From positions 1 to 24,048 of the forward strand of contig JALSNT010000634.1 of assembly GCA_026986885.1 (NCBI GenBank): 24,048 nt of DNA, written 5' to 3'. A model generated the notes under the pieces. That model was not told the origin of the DNA. It did not search any database and saw only the letters and a list, made by a program, of their open reading frames with translations. The translations under genes were made by a program, and so were the position numbers. This stretch comes from Desulfobulbaceae bacterium. GTDB lineage: Bacteria; Desulfobacterota; Desulfobulbia; Desulfobulbales; Desulfobulbaceae. Below are positions 1-8,188 of the stretch, piece after piece (within the stretch, counting starts at the first letter, position 1; every line of letters begins with the position of its first letter).

Positions 1-24
1 TTCATCGGTTGTAAAATGCACCAT
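1..24 (-). CDS. Possible 5' end of a divergent gene (partial)
   Basis: Only eight codons are visible, reading MVHFTTDE from an ATG whose A is at position 24 and running off the left edge. An AAGGG ribosome-binding-like sequence sits about eight bases upstream on the minus strand, which is the main reason to list it. The frame stays open upstream of the ATG to a stop near position 75, so a longer start is possible. If real, it would be transcribed divergently from lysC. The function cannot be judged. An alternative is that these bases are simply intergenic. Confidence 0.25.
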
Positions 25-170
25 GGTCTTGCCCTTAGGGGTTAAATTGAGTTGCAAAAAAAGAAATTCGGTTTACTTTTGAAGGTTCAACCTTATTACA
101 TTGATTTTTATCTAAAGACAATTTTGTTTGTTAAATTTTCCCGACCGGCGTTGCGGAAAAAGAATTATCC

Positions 171-174
171 AGGA
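171..174 (+). promoter_or_regulatory. Shine-Dalgarno site that decides the lysC start
   Basis: AGGA lies seven bases before the ATG at 182. The upstream TTG at 128 would add 18 residues that do not resemble aspartate kinase and has no such site, so the ATG is preferred. Confidence 0.7.
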
Positions 175-181
175 TAGACTG

Positions 182-1423
182 ATGGCGCTTATTGTGCAAA
201 AATTTGGTGGAACATCCGTTGGGTCCACAGAAAAAATACAGGCTGTTGCCGAAAGGGTACTTAAACGGCGGCAACAGGGGAATCAGCTGGTCATTGTCCT
301 CTCTGCAATGTCCGGTGAAACCGACCGCTTAACCGGTCTTGCCCGGGCAATCCAAAAAATACCGAATCGTCGGGAAATGGACATGCTCCTGTCGACCGGG
401 GAACAGGTAACCATTGCCCTGTTTGCCATGGCAATTAAAGAAGCCGGAGGAGAAGCGGTCTCGTTTCTTGGTGATCAGGTGGCGATTCGTACGGATGGCA
501 TGCACACCAAGGCCAGGATCAAGAGTATTGATACCGAGAAGATTCAGAAAAGCCTGGATGCAGGTAAGGTTGTCACCATTGCCGGTTTTCAGGGGGTCAC
601 CGAGGAAGGGGATATTACAACCCTTGGCCGCGGCGGCTCCGACACAACGGCTGTGGCCCTGGCCGCGGCACTCAATGCCGATGCCTGTGAAATTTTTACC
701 GATGTCGACGGAGTGTATACCACTGATCCGAATATCTGCACCAAAGCACGAAAGATTGATCAGATCAGTTATGATGAAATGCTTGAACTTGCAAGTCTTG
801 GTGCCAAGGTCCTGGATATCAGATCCGTTGGCCTGGCAAAACGATACGGCGTGCCGCTGCATGTTCGATCAACGTTTACGGAAAATGAGGGAACCTGGGT
901 TGTAGAGGAGGATAAAATAATGGAATCCATGCTGGTATCCGGTGTGACATATAATAAAAATGAAGCGAGAATTACCATTAAACATGTTCCCGATCAGCCG
1001 GGAATTGCGTCTAAAATCTTTCTCCCCATTTCGGATGCCGGTATTCTGGTTGACATGATTATCCAGAATACCAGCGACAGTCACTTAACCGACATGACCT
1101 TTACCGTCATGCGTACCGACTATGAACGTGCCATGGAGATTCTCAAGACAACCTGTCGGGAAATAGGAGCGAAGTCCGTCACCGGCGACCAGGACATTGC
1201 TAAAATTTCCATTGTTGGAGTCGGCATGCGCAATCATTCAGGCATTGCCTCAACCATGTTTCAGATATTGGCAAATGAAGGCATAAATATGGAGATGGTA
1301 TCCACATCCGAAATCAAGGTTTCCTGTGTGGTTGCGGAAAAATATACCGAACTTGCCGTGCGGGCGCTGCACGAAGCCTTTGCCTTGGAGAAAGAAAACA
1401 TGCCCATGGAAGAAGAGTATTGA
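182..1423 (+). CDS. lysC: Aspartate kinase
   Basis: Aspartate kinase phosphorylates L-aspartate, the first step towards lysine, threonine, methionine and diaminopimelate. The 413-residue protein starts with the kinase motif KFGGTS (residues 7-12), has STGEQV at about 71-76 and TTLGRGGSDTTA at 146-157, and carries the FTDVDGVYTTDP stretch at 172-183. Two C-terminal ACT domains (about 262-325 and 340-405) are where feedback amino acids bind in this family, so lysine and/or threonine inhibition is expected. The length of about 410 residues is typical of the single-function enzyme. The start at 182 fits both the family N-terminus and the AGGA site. The next gene, cimA, begins one base after the TGA, so the two are probably co-transcribed and translationally coupled. 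Nothing about the protein is unusual. Confidence 0.97.
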   Translation: MALIVQKFGGTSVGSTEKIQAVAERVLKRRQQGNQLVIVLSAMSGETDRLTGLARAIQKIPNRREMDMLLSTGEQVTIALFAMAIKEAGGEAVSFLGDQVAIRTDGMHTKARIKSIDTEKIQKSLDAGKVVTIAGFQGVTEEGDITTLGRGGSDTTAVALAAALNADACEIFTDVDGVYTTDPNICTKARKIDQISYDEMLELASLGAKVLDIRSVGLAKRYGVPLHVRSTFTENEGTWVVEEDKIMESMLVSGVTYNKNEARITIKHVPDQPGIASKIFLPISDAGILVDMIIQNTSDSHLTDMTFTVMRTDYERAMEILKTTCREIGAKSVTGDQDIAKISIVGVGMRNHSGIASTMFQILANEGINMEMVSTSEIKVSCVVAEKYTELAVRALHEAFALEKENMPMEEEY

Positions 1424-1424
1424 C

Positions 1425-3020
1425 ATGTCACAACAAGCCATTGAAATCTACGACACCACCCTGCGGGACGGCACCCAGGCCGAGAGCTTCAACCTTTCCG
1501 TCAACGACAAGATCCGGGTAACCCGACAATTAGACAAGCTGGGCATCGACTATATCGAAGGCGGCTGGCCCGGTTCCAACCCCAAGGCCATTGAATATTT
1601 CAAGGCCATGCAGGAAGTGGAGCTCAAGCATGCCCGGTTAACCGCCTTCGGCTCAACCCGTCATTTTCAAAATTCTCCGGAGAAAGATCCAAATCTCACG
1701 GCCCTGCTGGCGGCAAAAACACCGGCAATTACAATCTTCGGCAAGAGCTGGGATATTCATGTCCATGATGCCCTCCGTATTGAGCTGGAAGATAACCTGC
1801 TGATCATAGAAGACTCTCTGGCCTTTCTCCGGCCCAGGGTCAAACATCTGATCTATGATGCAGAGCATTTTTTTGATGGCTTTAAGAATAACCGGGAATA
1901 CTGCCTCGCCACCCTTGGCCGGGCAATGGCTGGAGGGGCCGAGACCCTGGTACTCTGTGACACCAACGGCGGTACGCTCCCCCATGAAATACCTGCAATT
2001 ATTGACAGGGTAAAGCAGTTCCTGGCCGAGCAAAACAGTCAGGTGCGTATAGGTATCCATCCTCATAATGATTCGGAAACCGCTGTTGCCAACGCCCTGA
2101 TGGGTATCTCGCTCGGCGCTTCCCATGTCCAGGGAACCATCAACGGCTATGGGGAACGATGCGGCAACGGTAACCTGACATCTATTATTCCGGCCCTGGT
2201 TTTTAAGATGGGCCTGGAATGTGAGGTCGGCAAGCATATTGATCAACTATATGTCACTTCCCGGCTGGTGGATGAACTGGCAAACCTGCCCCATAACCGG
2301 TATCAACCCTATGTCGGTGAATCCGCCTTTGCCCACAAGGGCGGCATCCATGTCAGTGCGGTTGAACGAAACCCGCTGACCTATGAACACATAGAACCGG
2401 AAAAAGTCGGCAATATCCGCAGAATTCTCATTTCCGATCAGGCCGGACGATCAAATGTTCTGCATAAGGCAAAAAAATACGGTCTGCATCTTACTCCCGA
2501 CGACCCGCTGATGTCCTCAATAATAAAGGAACTTAAAGAACTGGAAGGGCAGGGCTATCAGTACGAGGCGGCCGAGGCGAGTTTTGAACTGTTGATGCGC
2601 AGGGCCCTGGGGCTGCAGCGTAAATTCTTCACCATTGAAGGATTCAGGGTGATGAATCATAAATTCCAGATGGACAGGCCGCCGATGACCGAGGCAACAA
2701 TCCGCCTGTATGTAGGAGGCAGTGAAGTACACACCGCCTCCATGGGCGATGGTCCGGTCAATGCCCTTGATAATGCCCTGCGCAAGGCCCTTGTCCGTTT
2801 TTATCCTACGCTTAATGATATGGAGCTTGTTGATTATAAGGTACGGGTGCTTTCCGGCGAATACGGAACCGGCGCCAAGGTTCGCGTCCTGGTTGAAAGC
2901 AGGGATGCGGATAACCATTGGGGGACGGTCGGGGTATCGGTCAACATTATTGAGGCAAGCTGGCAGGCGCTTTTGGATTCCATTAATTATAAACTTATGC
3001 TTGATGAAAAAAGCGTTTAA
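1425..3020 (+). CDS. cimA: Citramalate synthase
   Basis: The enzyme condenses pyruvate with acetyl-CoA to (R)-citramalate, the entry to the threonine-independent route to isoleucine. The 531-residue protein has the HMGL/isopropylmalate-synthase barrel: DTTLRDGTQ at residues 10-18, the metal-binding HPHND motif at about 211, and GYGERCGNGN after it. A LeuA-like C-terminal dimerisation and regulatory domain spans roughly 390-525. The opening IYDTTLRDGTQAESFNLS and the phrase GGWPGSNPKA match the deltaproteobacterial type (TIGR00977 family) better than 2-isopropylmalate or homocitrate synthase. The open frame extends upstream to 1326 inside lysC, but the ATG at 1425, right after the lysC stop, gives the expected N-terminus. 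Pairing with lysC groups aspartate-family and isoleucine precursor synthesis. An oxaloacetate- or 2-ketoisovalerate-using relative is less likely. Confidence 0.93.
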   Translation: MSQQAIEIYDTTLRDGTQAESFNLSVNDKIRVTRQLDKLGIDYIEGGWPGSNPKAIEYFKAMQEVELKHARLTAFGSTRHFQNSPEKDPNLTALLAAKTPAITIFGKSWDIHVHDALRIELEDNLLIIEDSLAFLRPRVKHLIYDAEHFFDGFKNNREYCLATLGRAMAGGAETLVLCDTNGGTLPHEIPAIIDRVKQFLAEQNSQVRIGIHPHNDSETAVANALMGISLGASHVQGTINGYGERCGNGNLTSIIPALVFKMGLECEVGKHIDQLYVTSRLVDELANLPHNRYQPYVGESAFAHKGGIHVSAVERNPLTYEHIEPEKVGNIRRILISDQAGRSNVLHKAKKYGLHLTPDDPLMSSIIKELKELEGQGYQYEAAEASFELLMRRALGLQRKFFTIEGFRVMNHKFQMDRPPMTEATIRLYVGGSEVHTASMGDGPVNALDNALRKALVRFYPTLNDMELVDYKVRVLSGEYGTGAKVRVLVESRDADNHWGTVGVSVNIIEASWQALLDSINYKLMLDEKSV

Positions 3021-3047
3021 CAGGAATCGGATGGACCTGAATAAAAC

Positions 3048-3476
3048 ATGATGACAACCAGGATTTCATCGAAAAAGGACAGGCGCATGCTTGTCCTTTT
3101 TTTGTTTGCTTTTCTTCTATTGGCCTTTGATCTGGCAGGTTTTTACGGCATCGGCGATCTGTTTTTTTACGGAAATGATATGGAGCAAAAAAGCTTTGCT
3201 ACCATGGAAAGCATATCCGGCGCTGCAGGGCAGGGGGGCAGGGAATTATCTCCGCAACTGGCCTTTTTTTTATGCCAACCCATGTCGATCAACAGGTGCT
3301 CACGGGAAGATCTTGCCTTGTTACCAGGTATTGGCGAGCAACTTGCAGACCGGATATTTTCCTTTCGCCGCCGGCACGGCTTTTTTCATAATCTTTGTGA
3401 TGTTGAAAAGGTGCGGGGTGTTGGGAAAAAATTAGGACTGCGGATCAGACCCATGATATATTTTGCCGAGCCATGA
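3048..3476 (+). CDS. ComEA-like helix-hairpin-helix membrane-anchored protein
   Basis: A 142-residue protein with a basic N-terminus, one hydrophobic segment (about residues 14-35) that looks like a signal anchor, a short linker and a C-terminal pair of helix-hairpin-helix motifs. LPGIGEQLADRI (92-103) and VRGVGKKLG (122-130) are the two hairpins, in the order seen in ComEA/YbaV-type proteins, which bind double-stranded DNA without sequence preference. In competent bacteria ComEA receives DNA in the periplasm; here no other com genes are in view, so uptake is only a possibility. Two starts are plausible: the ATG at 3048, or the ATG at 3087 (residue 14), which would give a protein beginning directly with the hydrophobic segment. 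The second lies in the loop of a terminator-like hairpin (3072-3104). The gene sits between cimA and miaA. Confidence 0.75.
   Translation: MMTTRISSKKDRRMLVLFLFAFLLLAFDLAGFYGIGDLFFYGNDMEQKSFATMESISGAAGQGGRELSPQLAFFLCQPMSINRCSREDLALLPGIGEQLADRIFSFRRRHGFFHNLCDVEKVRGVGKKLGLRIRPMIYFAEP
3072..3104 (+). terminator. Intrinsic-terminator-like hairpin over the start of the ComEA-like gene
   Basis: The arms AAAAAGGACA (3072-3081) and TGTCCTTTTT (3092-3101) pair perfectly over ten bases around a ten-base loop and run into further T residues. This is the classical form of a factor-independent terminator, about 50 bases after the cimA stop. It lies inside the coding frame that begins at 3048, so it would either end most lysC-cimA transcripts or attenuate the downstream gene. 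Confidence 0.6.
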
Positions 3477-3495
3477 TTAAAAGGGAGGAGATATC

Positions 3496-4437
3496 ATGCC
3501 GGTCAGGATAGATGTGCCGATCATTGTTCTGGTCGGACCGACAGCCATCGGCAAGACATCGCTTTCATTTTCTCTTGCTGCCGAATTTGGCTGTGAAATC
3601 ATTTCCATGGACTCCATGCAGGTGTATCGATACATGGATATCGGTACAGCCAAGCCAACGGCTGAGGAACGGCAACGGGTTGCCCATCATCTACTTGATA
3701 TTGTCGATCCTGATGAACAGTATAATGCAGCCCGTTTTGTTGCTGATTGTCTTGAGGCGATTAAGCGGATATCCTCCCAGGGAAAGACGCCCCTGATAAC
3801 TGGGGGGACAGGTCTTTATTTATCTTCATTAATTAATGGTTTATTTGATACTGTTCATGTTTCGGATAAAGTCGGCAAGAGGCTTGCGCAAATGCAGGAA
3901 AAAATGGAGCTTGCCGATCTTTACCAGGAGCTTTGCCGGGTTGACAGGGCAACAGGGGCACGAATCCATAAAAATGACAGGCAGCGGATTATACGAGGCC
4001 TTGAAATATTTTATTCCACAGGGATTCCATGGTCGCAACACCTGCAGGAGCAGAAAACAAAAGGCCCGGCTGTTCTGTTTACCCGGATGTTTGCAGCCGG
4101 ATTGACCGGCGCTCGGGAGATGATATACCGCCGCATCGAGCAACGCACGGCCATTATGCTTGCCCAGGGCCTGGTAGAAGAAGTTGAAAGTTTGCGCAAC
4201 ATGGGCTTTGGTCCTGATCTCAATTCCATGCAGTCCATCGGCTATCGACATGCCAATCAATATATTGACGGTGTCTGGACCTTTGACGACATGGAACGTT
4301 TGCTCATGCGGGATACCAGGCGCTATGCAAAACGGCAGATGACATGGTTCCGCAGGATTGACTCTCTTCGCTGGTACAACAGAGAGAACAAGGAAAAAAT
4401 GATTAATGATATTAGACTGTACTTCGATAAAGATTGA
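3496..4437 (+). CDS. miaA: tRNA dimethylallyltransferase
   Basis: MiaA moves a dimethylallyl group from DMAPP to N6 of A37 in tRNAs that read UNN codons, giving i6A37. The 313-residue protein has the P-loop GPTAIGKT at residues 14-21, the SMDSMQVYR segment that recognises the base, DIGTAKPT, and the GGTGLY motif at about residues 101-106. The C-terminal part contains QSIGYRHANQYIDG and TRRYAKRQMTWFRR, both typical of the family. The length matches the usual 300-320 residues. A strong GGGAGGAG ribosome-binding site precedes the ATG. MiaB, which adds the 2-methylthio group to the same base, is encoded about 3.8 kb downstream on the same strand, so this window encodes both enzymes of the ms2i6A37 pathway. 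Confidence 0.97.
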   Translation: MPVRIDVPIIVLVGPTAIGKTSLSFSLAAEFGCEIISMDSMQVYRYMDIGTAKPTAEERQRVAHHLLDIVDPDEQYNAARFVADCLEAIKRISSQGKTPLITGGTGLYLSSLINGLFDTVHVSDKVGKRLAQMQEKMELADLYQELCRVDRATGARIHKNDRQRIIRGLEIFYSTGIPWSQHLQEQKTKGPAVLFTRMFAAGLTGAREMIYRRIEQRTAIMLAQGLVEEVESLRNMGFGPDLNSMQSIGYRHANQYIDGVWTFDDMERLLMRDTRRYAKRQMTWFRRIDSLRWYNRENKEKMINDIRLYFDKD

Positions 4438-4520
4438 TAATACAGCATGAAAAAGAATAATATTCATGTTAATTATCATGTTCTACCTCCGGCTCTCCGG
4501 CCCACACTGCAGGTATTTTC

Positions 4521-6251
4521 GTGAATTTTCGCTTTCGCTCCTCTCCTGTTTCTTCTTTTCCTGAAAGCGCAGCTTATCTGGCTAAAGAATTACATATACC
4601 AGAGATCGCGGCTGAACTTCTTGGTCTGCGCGGAATAACGGAAAAACAACAAGCCGCTGACTTTCTTGCCCCGAAACTTCAAAATCTGCCAAACCCTTTT
4701 CTCTTAAAAGATATGGATAAGGCAGTAGCCCTTGTCTGCAAGGCAATGCAGTATCAATGGCCGGTGGTTGTTTATGGTGACTATGATGTAGATGGAATTT
4801 GCGCAACATCTCTTCTTGTTGATTTTTTAAAAAAATTGCAGCTCATGGTTAGCTGGCATGTTCCCAATCGCCTTACTGACGGATACGGCTTGACCAGTTC
4901 CGGCATTCAAACGGTAAGCGGCTTGGTGAAGCAGCCGGCGCTGCTGATTACCGTTGATAACGGTATTTCAGCCAATAAAGAGGTCAAGGAGGCCATTGCT
5001 GCCGGTTTTCATGTGATCATTACCGATCATCATGAACCACAGGGTGACCTGCCTGCTGCGCATGCCGTGGTCAATCCAAAACAACAGGGCTGTAGTTTCC
5101 CATTTTCAGGCCTGTCCGGAGTCGGCGTCGTCTTTTTTCTGCTCATGGCTTTACGCTCCAGGTGCCTGCAGAATGGCTACTGGTGTAAGCAGACCGCACC
5201 AAATTTAAAAAATTATCTTGATTTGGTAGCCCTGGGGACGGTTGCCGATGTTATGCCGTTGACCGGTGTCAATCGGATACTGGTAAGGGCCGGCAACGAG
5301 GTACTGACGAAAAGAACAAGGCCGGGGATCTGGGCGCTTTGCGAAGAAATAGGATTGCAGGAAGGCAGGATAACCAGTGAAGATATTTCTTTTCGTCTTG
5401 CTCCGAGGATCAATGCGGCAGGACGCATGGGGTCACCTGAAGTTGCCGCCAGGCTGTTTCTGGCCGACAATATAAATATATCACAACAGACGGCAACAAT
5501 CCTTGAACAACAAAACAGTAAAAGACGGGTAATTGAGGCTGACATAGTAAAACAGGCCCTGGTTCAGTGTCAAAAACAAAGAGAAAACGGCGCCACGGCC
5601 CTTGTGGTTTACCAGGGTAACTGGCATCCCGGAGTATTGGGCATTGTCGCTTCCAAACTGTGTGACCAGTTTGATCTTCCGGTCATAGCCCTGGCAGATG
5701 ACCATGAGGCCGGCGTGGTCAAAGGATCCGGACGCTCGGCAGGCGGAATTGATCTTTTTTCTGCTGTTGATGGTTGCAAACACAATCTTCTTCATTTCGG
5801 CGGGCACCAACAGGCGATAGGGTTGTCCATGACCAGCGACAAGCTGGATATTTTTTGCCGGGATTTAAACGCACGGGTCGCAGCCTTATCACAGGAAGGC
5901 GGCGACATGAGCAGAAAAATCATTGTGGACAAACTGCTGAACGGAAGTGAGATCAACCGGGATTTTTTTTCTTTTCTCAGGCATCTTGAGCCCTATGGTA
6001 AAGATAATCCGGAACCGGTGTTTCTTGTAAAGGACATTCAGCTTCAACATGTTTCCCTGATCAAACATATACACCTGCGTTTTGCCCTCAGTCTTAATGG
6101 CGCCACTTATCATGGAATCGGATTCGGCATGGGGGAAAAACTATCTCTTGCACGAAAGAGGGTGGATATCGCCTTCGTCTTTAAGCACTCCTGCTTTCGT
6201 GGACGCAAGAGAATCGAACTCATGGCGGTTTCCATTGAGCCAACGAATTGA
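4521..6251 (+). CDS. recJ: Single-stranded-DNA-specific 5'-3' exonuclease RecJ
   Basis: RecJ degrades single-stranded DNA 5' to 3' in RecF-pathway recombination, mismatch repair and base-excision repair. The 576-residue protein is a DHH-superfamily phosphoesterase: VVYGDYDVDG (residues 83-92) gives metal-binding aspartates, ITVDNG lies at 143-148, and the DHH signature is at 169-171 (TDHHEP). A DHHA1 domain follows, with HPGVLGIVASKL and the GGHQQAIG substrate-binding loop, and a C-terminal OB-fold-like region. The length is typical. Translation starts at a GTG with AGGT about eight bases upstream; no ATG fits the family N-terminus. About 80 bases separate it from miaA, so it could be co-transcribed with it. 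Confidence 0.96.
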   Translation: MNFRFRSSPVSSFPESAAYLAKELHIPEIAAELLGLRGITEKQQAADFLAPKLQNLPNPFLLKDMDKAVALVCKAMQYQWPVVVYGDYDVDGICATSLLVDFLKKLQLMVSWHVPNRLTDGYGLTSSGIQTVSGLVKQPALLITVDNGISANKEVKEAIAAGFHVIITDHHEPQGDLPAAHAVVNPKQQGCSFPFSGLSGVGVVFFLLMALRSRCLQNGYWCKQTAPNLKNYLDLVALGTVADVMPLTGVNRILVRAGNEVLTKRTRPGIWALCEEIGLQEGRITSEDISFRLAPRINAAGRMGSPEVAARLFLADNINISQQTATILEQQNSKRRVIEADIVKQALVQCQKQRENGATALVVYQGNWHPGVLGIVASKLCDQFDLPVIALADDHEAGVVKGSGRSAGGIDLFSAVDGCKHNLLHFGGHQQAIGLSMTSDKLDIFCRDLNARVAALSQEGGDMSRKIIVDKLLNGSEINRDFFSFLRHLEPYGKDNPEPVFLVKDIQLQHVSLIKHIHLRFALSLNGATYHGIGFGMGEKLSLARKRVDIAFVFKHSCFRGRKRIELMAVSIEPTN

Positions 6252-6276
6252 TATAATAACAAAAGTAAAAATTATA

Positions 6277-6292
6277 CATAATATATATTATG
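6277..6292. repeat. Perfect 16-bp A/T palindrome upstream of purB
   Basis: CATAATATATATTATG is its own reverse complement. It lies in the 192-base AT-rich gap between recJ and purB. It could be an operator or part of a promoter. It may also simply reflect low complexity. Confidence 0.4.
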
Positions 6293-6443
6293 CGACATTG
6301 CTAATATTGATTATGAAACAGCCCTCTACCATGGTTACCGGCTTTGTCCCGGATTATGCAGATAATTGCTTTGATCTGGACTTTTAGCTGCGATTGGGTT
6401 CTAATTCCCATCCTTATTGTTATGAACTTTTTTAGGAGCGCGC

Positions 6444-7886
6444 ATGAATCGAAATATCTACCAGGAACCACTGGTCAGCCGATACACCAGCCCGGAGATG
6501 CAGGAACTTTTTTCCGAACGGTTTAAGTTTACCACCTGGCGGCGCTGCTGGGTCGCCCTTGCCGAGGCCCAGCATGAGCTTGGCCTGGAGCTGGTGAGCC
6601 GAGACATGGTTGATGAACTTAAAAGCCACATAGAGGATATTGACTTTGAGACAGCAGCCACAAAAGAAAAAGAGATACGCCATGACGTCATGGCCCATGT
6701 ATACACCTATGGCCTGCAGTGCCCCAAGGCCGAAGCAATAATACACTTAGGCGCTACCTCCCAGTTTGTCGTCTGCAACACAGATCTGATTATCCAGAAA
6801 AAGGGACTTGCCCTGATTAAAAAGGCCCTTGTCAACGTGATTGCCAATTTATCTAAATTTTCCCGCCAATATAAAGATATGGCAACCCTTGGCTTTACCC
6901 ATTACCAGCCTGCCCAGCCAACCACGGTCGGCAAGAGAAACACCCTGTATATCCAGGACCTGCTCATGGATCTGGAATATATCGAAAACCTTGAAAGCCA
7001 GGTCAAGGCGCGCGGTGCCAAAGGTACGGTCGGCACCCAGGCCACTTTCCTTGAACTGTTCCACGGTGACCACGACAAGGTAAGAAATCTTGATCGCCTG
7101 GTTTCCCAAAAGTTGGGTTTCGATAATGTTTTCCCTGTTACCGGCCAGACATATCCGCGTAAGCTCGATATGAAAACAGCCGAGACCCTTGCCGGTATCG
7201 GGGCATCATCACATAAGTTTGCGGTTGACCTGCGCCTTTTGTCCAACCTGAAGGTCCAGGAAGAGCCGTTCGCCAAAAAACAGGTCGGCAGCTCTGCCAT
7301 GGCCTATAAACGCAATCCAATGCGCTCTGAACGAATGACCGGCCTTGCCAGAAAGCTCATGGGACTACCGGCTGACTTTGCCGCCACTGCCGCCAACCAA
7401 TGGTTTGAACGAACCCTGGATGATTCCGCCATACGGCGCATGGACATGGCCCAGGCATTTCTTTTGACCGATGCAATCCTAAAGCTTTACATGAATATTA
7501 CAAGTGATATGGTTGTATATCCAAAACAAATTGAAAGATACCTGCGAGCTGAACTCCCCTTTATGGCCACTGAAAAAATCCTGATGGCCTGCGTTGAACA
7601 GGGCAAGAGCCGCCAGGAAATGCACGAAGTTATCAGGGAGCACTCTGTTGCTGCCGGCCTGGCCGTCAAGGAACAGGGAAAAGAAAACGATCTGCTCGCC
7701 AGGCTCGCAGATGATCAACGTGTACCGTTTAATATTGGGGAGCTTGAGGCAATGATCGGCAATTACCAGGAATTCACCGGACGCGCTGTTAAGCAGACCG
7801 ATGAATTTCTTAAAGAGGTTGTTAAGCCTGTCCTGGAAAAGTATGCCGGCTTGATTGGCAATATTGATGTATCGCTTAAAGTGTAG
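6444..7886 (+). CDS. purB: Adenylosuccinate lyase
   Basis: PurB catalyses two beta-eliminations in purine synthesis: SAICAR to AICAR plus fumarate, and adenylosuccinate to AMP plus fumarate. The 480-residue protein belongs to the fumarase/aspartase superfamily: it has the HDVMAHV segment at about 74-80, LGATSQFV, THYQPAQPTT (the catalytic histidine region), and the mobile signature loop GSSAMAYKRNP at about 282-292 with the catalytic serine. At 480 residues, and with the KKQVGSSAMAYKRNPMRSER context, it resembles the longer class that includes animal ADSL more than the roughly 430-residue Bacillus type; this comparison is from memory. A clear AGGAG site lies six bases before the ATG. No other pur gene is adjacent. 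Confidence 0.96.
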   Translation: MNRNIYQEPLVSRYTSPEMQELFSERFKFTTWRRCWVALAEAQHELGLELVSRDMVDELKSHIEDIDFETAATKEKEIRHDVMAHVYTYGLQCPKAEAIIHLGATSQFVVCNTDLIIQKKGLALIKKALVNVIANLSKFSRQYKDMATLGFTHYQPAQPTTVGKRNTLYIQDLLMDLEYIENLESQVKARGAKGTVGTQATFLELFHGDHDKVRNLDRLVSQKLGFDNVFPVTGQTYPRKLDMKTAETLAGIGASSHKFAVDLRLLSNLKVQEEPFAKKQVGSSAMAYKRNPMRSERMTGLARKLMGLPADFAATAANQWFERTLDDSAIRRMDMAQAFLLTDAILKLYMNITSDMVVYPKQIERYLRAELPFMATEKILMACVEQGKSRQEMHEVIREHSVAAGLAVKEQGKENDLLARLADDQRVPFNIGELEAMIGNYQEFTGRAVKQTDEFLKEVVKPVLEKYAGLIGNIDVSLKV

Positions 7887-7927
7887 ACTGTATTTACTGA
7901 AAATTTAGTAATTATCAGACCATCAAA

Positions 7928-8125
7928 TTGAGATTGCTTGAATTCCACCTCAGGATAAGGGCTGAAAAGATCGGTTTTCTGCGTTTTCTCCTTGAGGGAT
8001 ATGATGGACTTGCAACCTTGTCCACTGTTGATACCGACAAGGGGTTAGTAAAGATAATGGTGCCGCAAGCCAGGGCCCGTGAGCTCATGGGCCTGCTTCA
8101 GGCTGTCGGCAATGACCTGAAATAG
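7928..8125 (+). CDS. DUF4911-like small conserved protein
   Basis: A 65-residue protein with no membrane segment or signal peptide. The pattern of an N-terminal beta strand (LLEFHLRI), IGFLRFLLEGYDGLATLSTVD, a second strand (GLVKIMVP) and a C-terminal helix resembles the DUF4911 family, small proteins known from deltaproteobacteria. The fold looks like a small alpha/beta (ACT- or ferredoxin-like) domain, but no function is known to me. There is no ATG in this frame; the TTG at 7928 is the first usable start after an in-frame stop, and its ribosome-binding site is poor, so translation may depend on upstream purB. It lies between purB and miaB, which may hint at a link with tRNA modification or RNA binding; that is inference only. 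Confidence 0.7.
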   Translation: MRLLEFHLRIRAEKIGFLRFLLEGYDGLATLSTVDTDKGLVKIMVPQARARELMGLLQAVGNDLK

Positions 8126-8188
8126 CTCACCGGCAACATTTACTATCTGTGGTATATTGTTGTTTTATCATGCTGAAATAAAATATAG

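Noticed and set aside
1..45. Plus-strand frame ending in TAA at 43-45, as a possible upstream gene end
   Set aside because: Fourteen codons are too few to judge, and the peptide matches nothing I recognise.
128..181. Longer lysC start at a TTG
   Set aside because: The extra 18 residues do not fit aspartate kinase, and the ATG at 182 has its own ribosome-binding site.
414..905. Open frame of 163 codons inside lysC
   Set aside because: Out of frame with an unmistakable aspartate kinase; the peptide is rich in Arg, Pro and Cys, as expected for a shadow frame.
1326..1424. Upstream extension of cimA into lysC
   Set aside because: It would overlap 98 bases of lysC in another frame; the ATG at 1425 gives the family N-terminus.
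3841..4479. 212-codon minus-strand ORF opposite miaA
   Set aside because: It lies fully opposite miaA and its protein shows no family features; a shadow of a strongly coding strand.
6313..6387. 24-codon ORF before purB
   Set aside because: No ribosome-binding site, no coupling to purB and no recognisable features.
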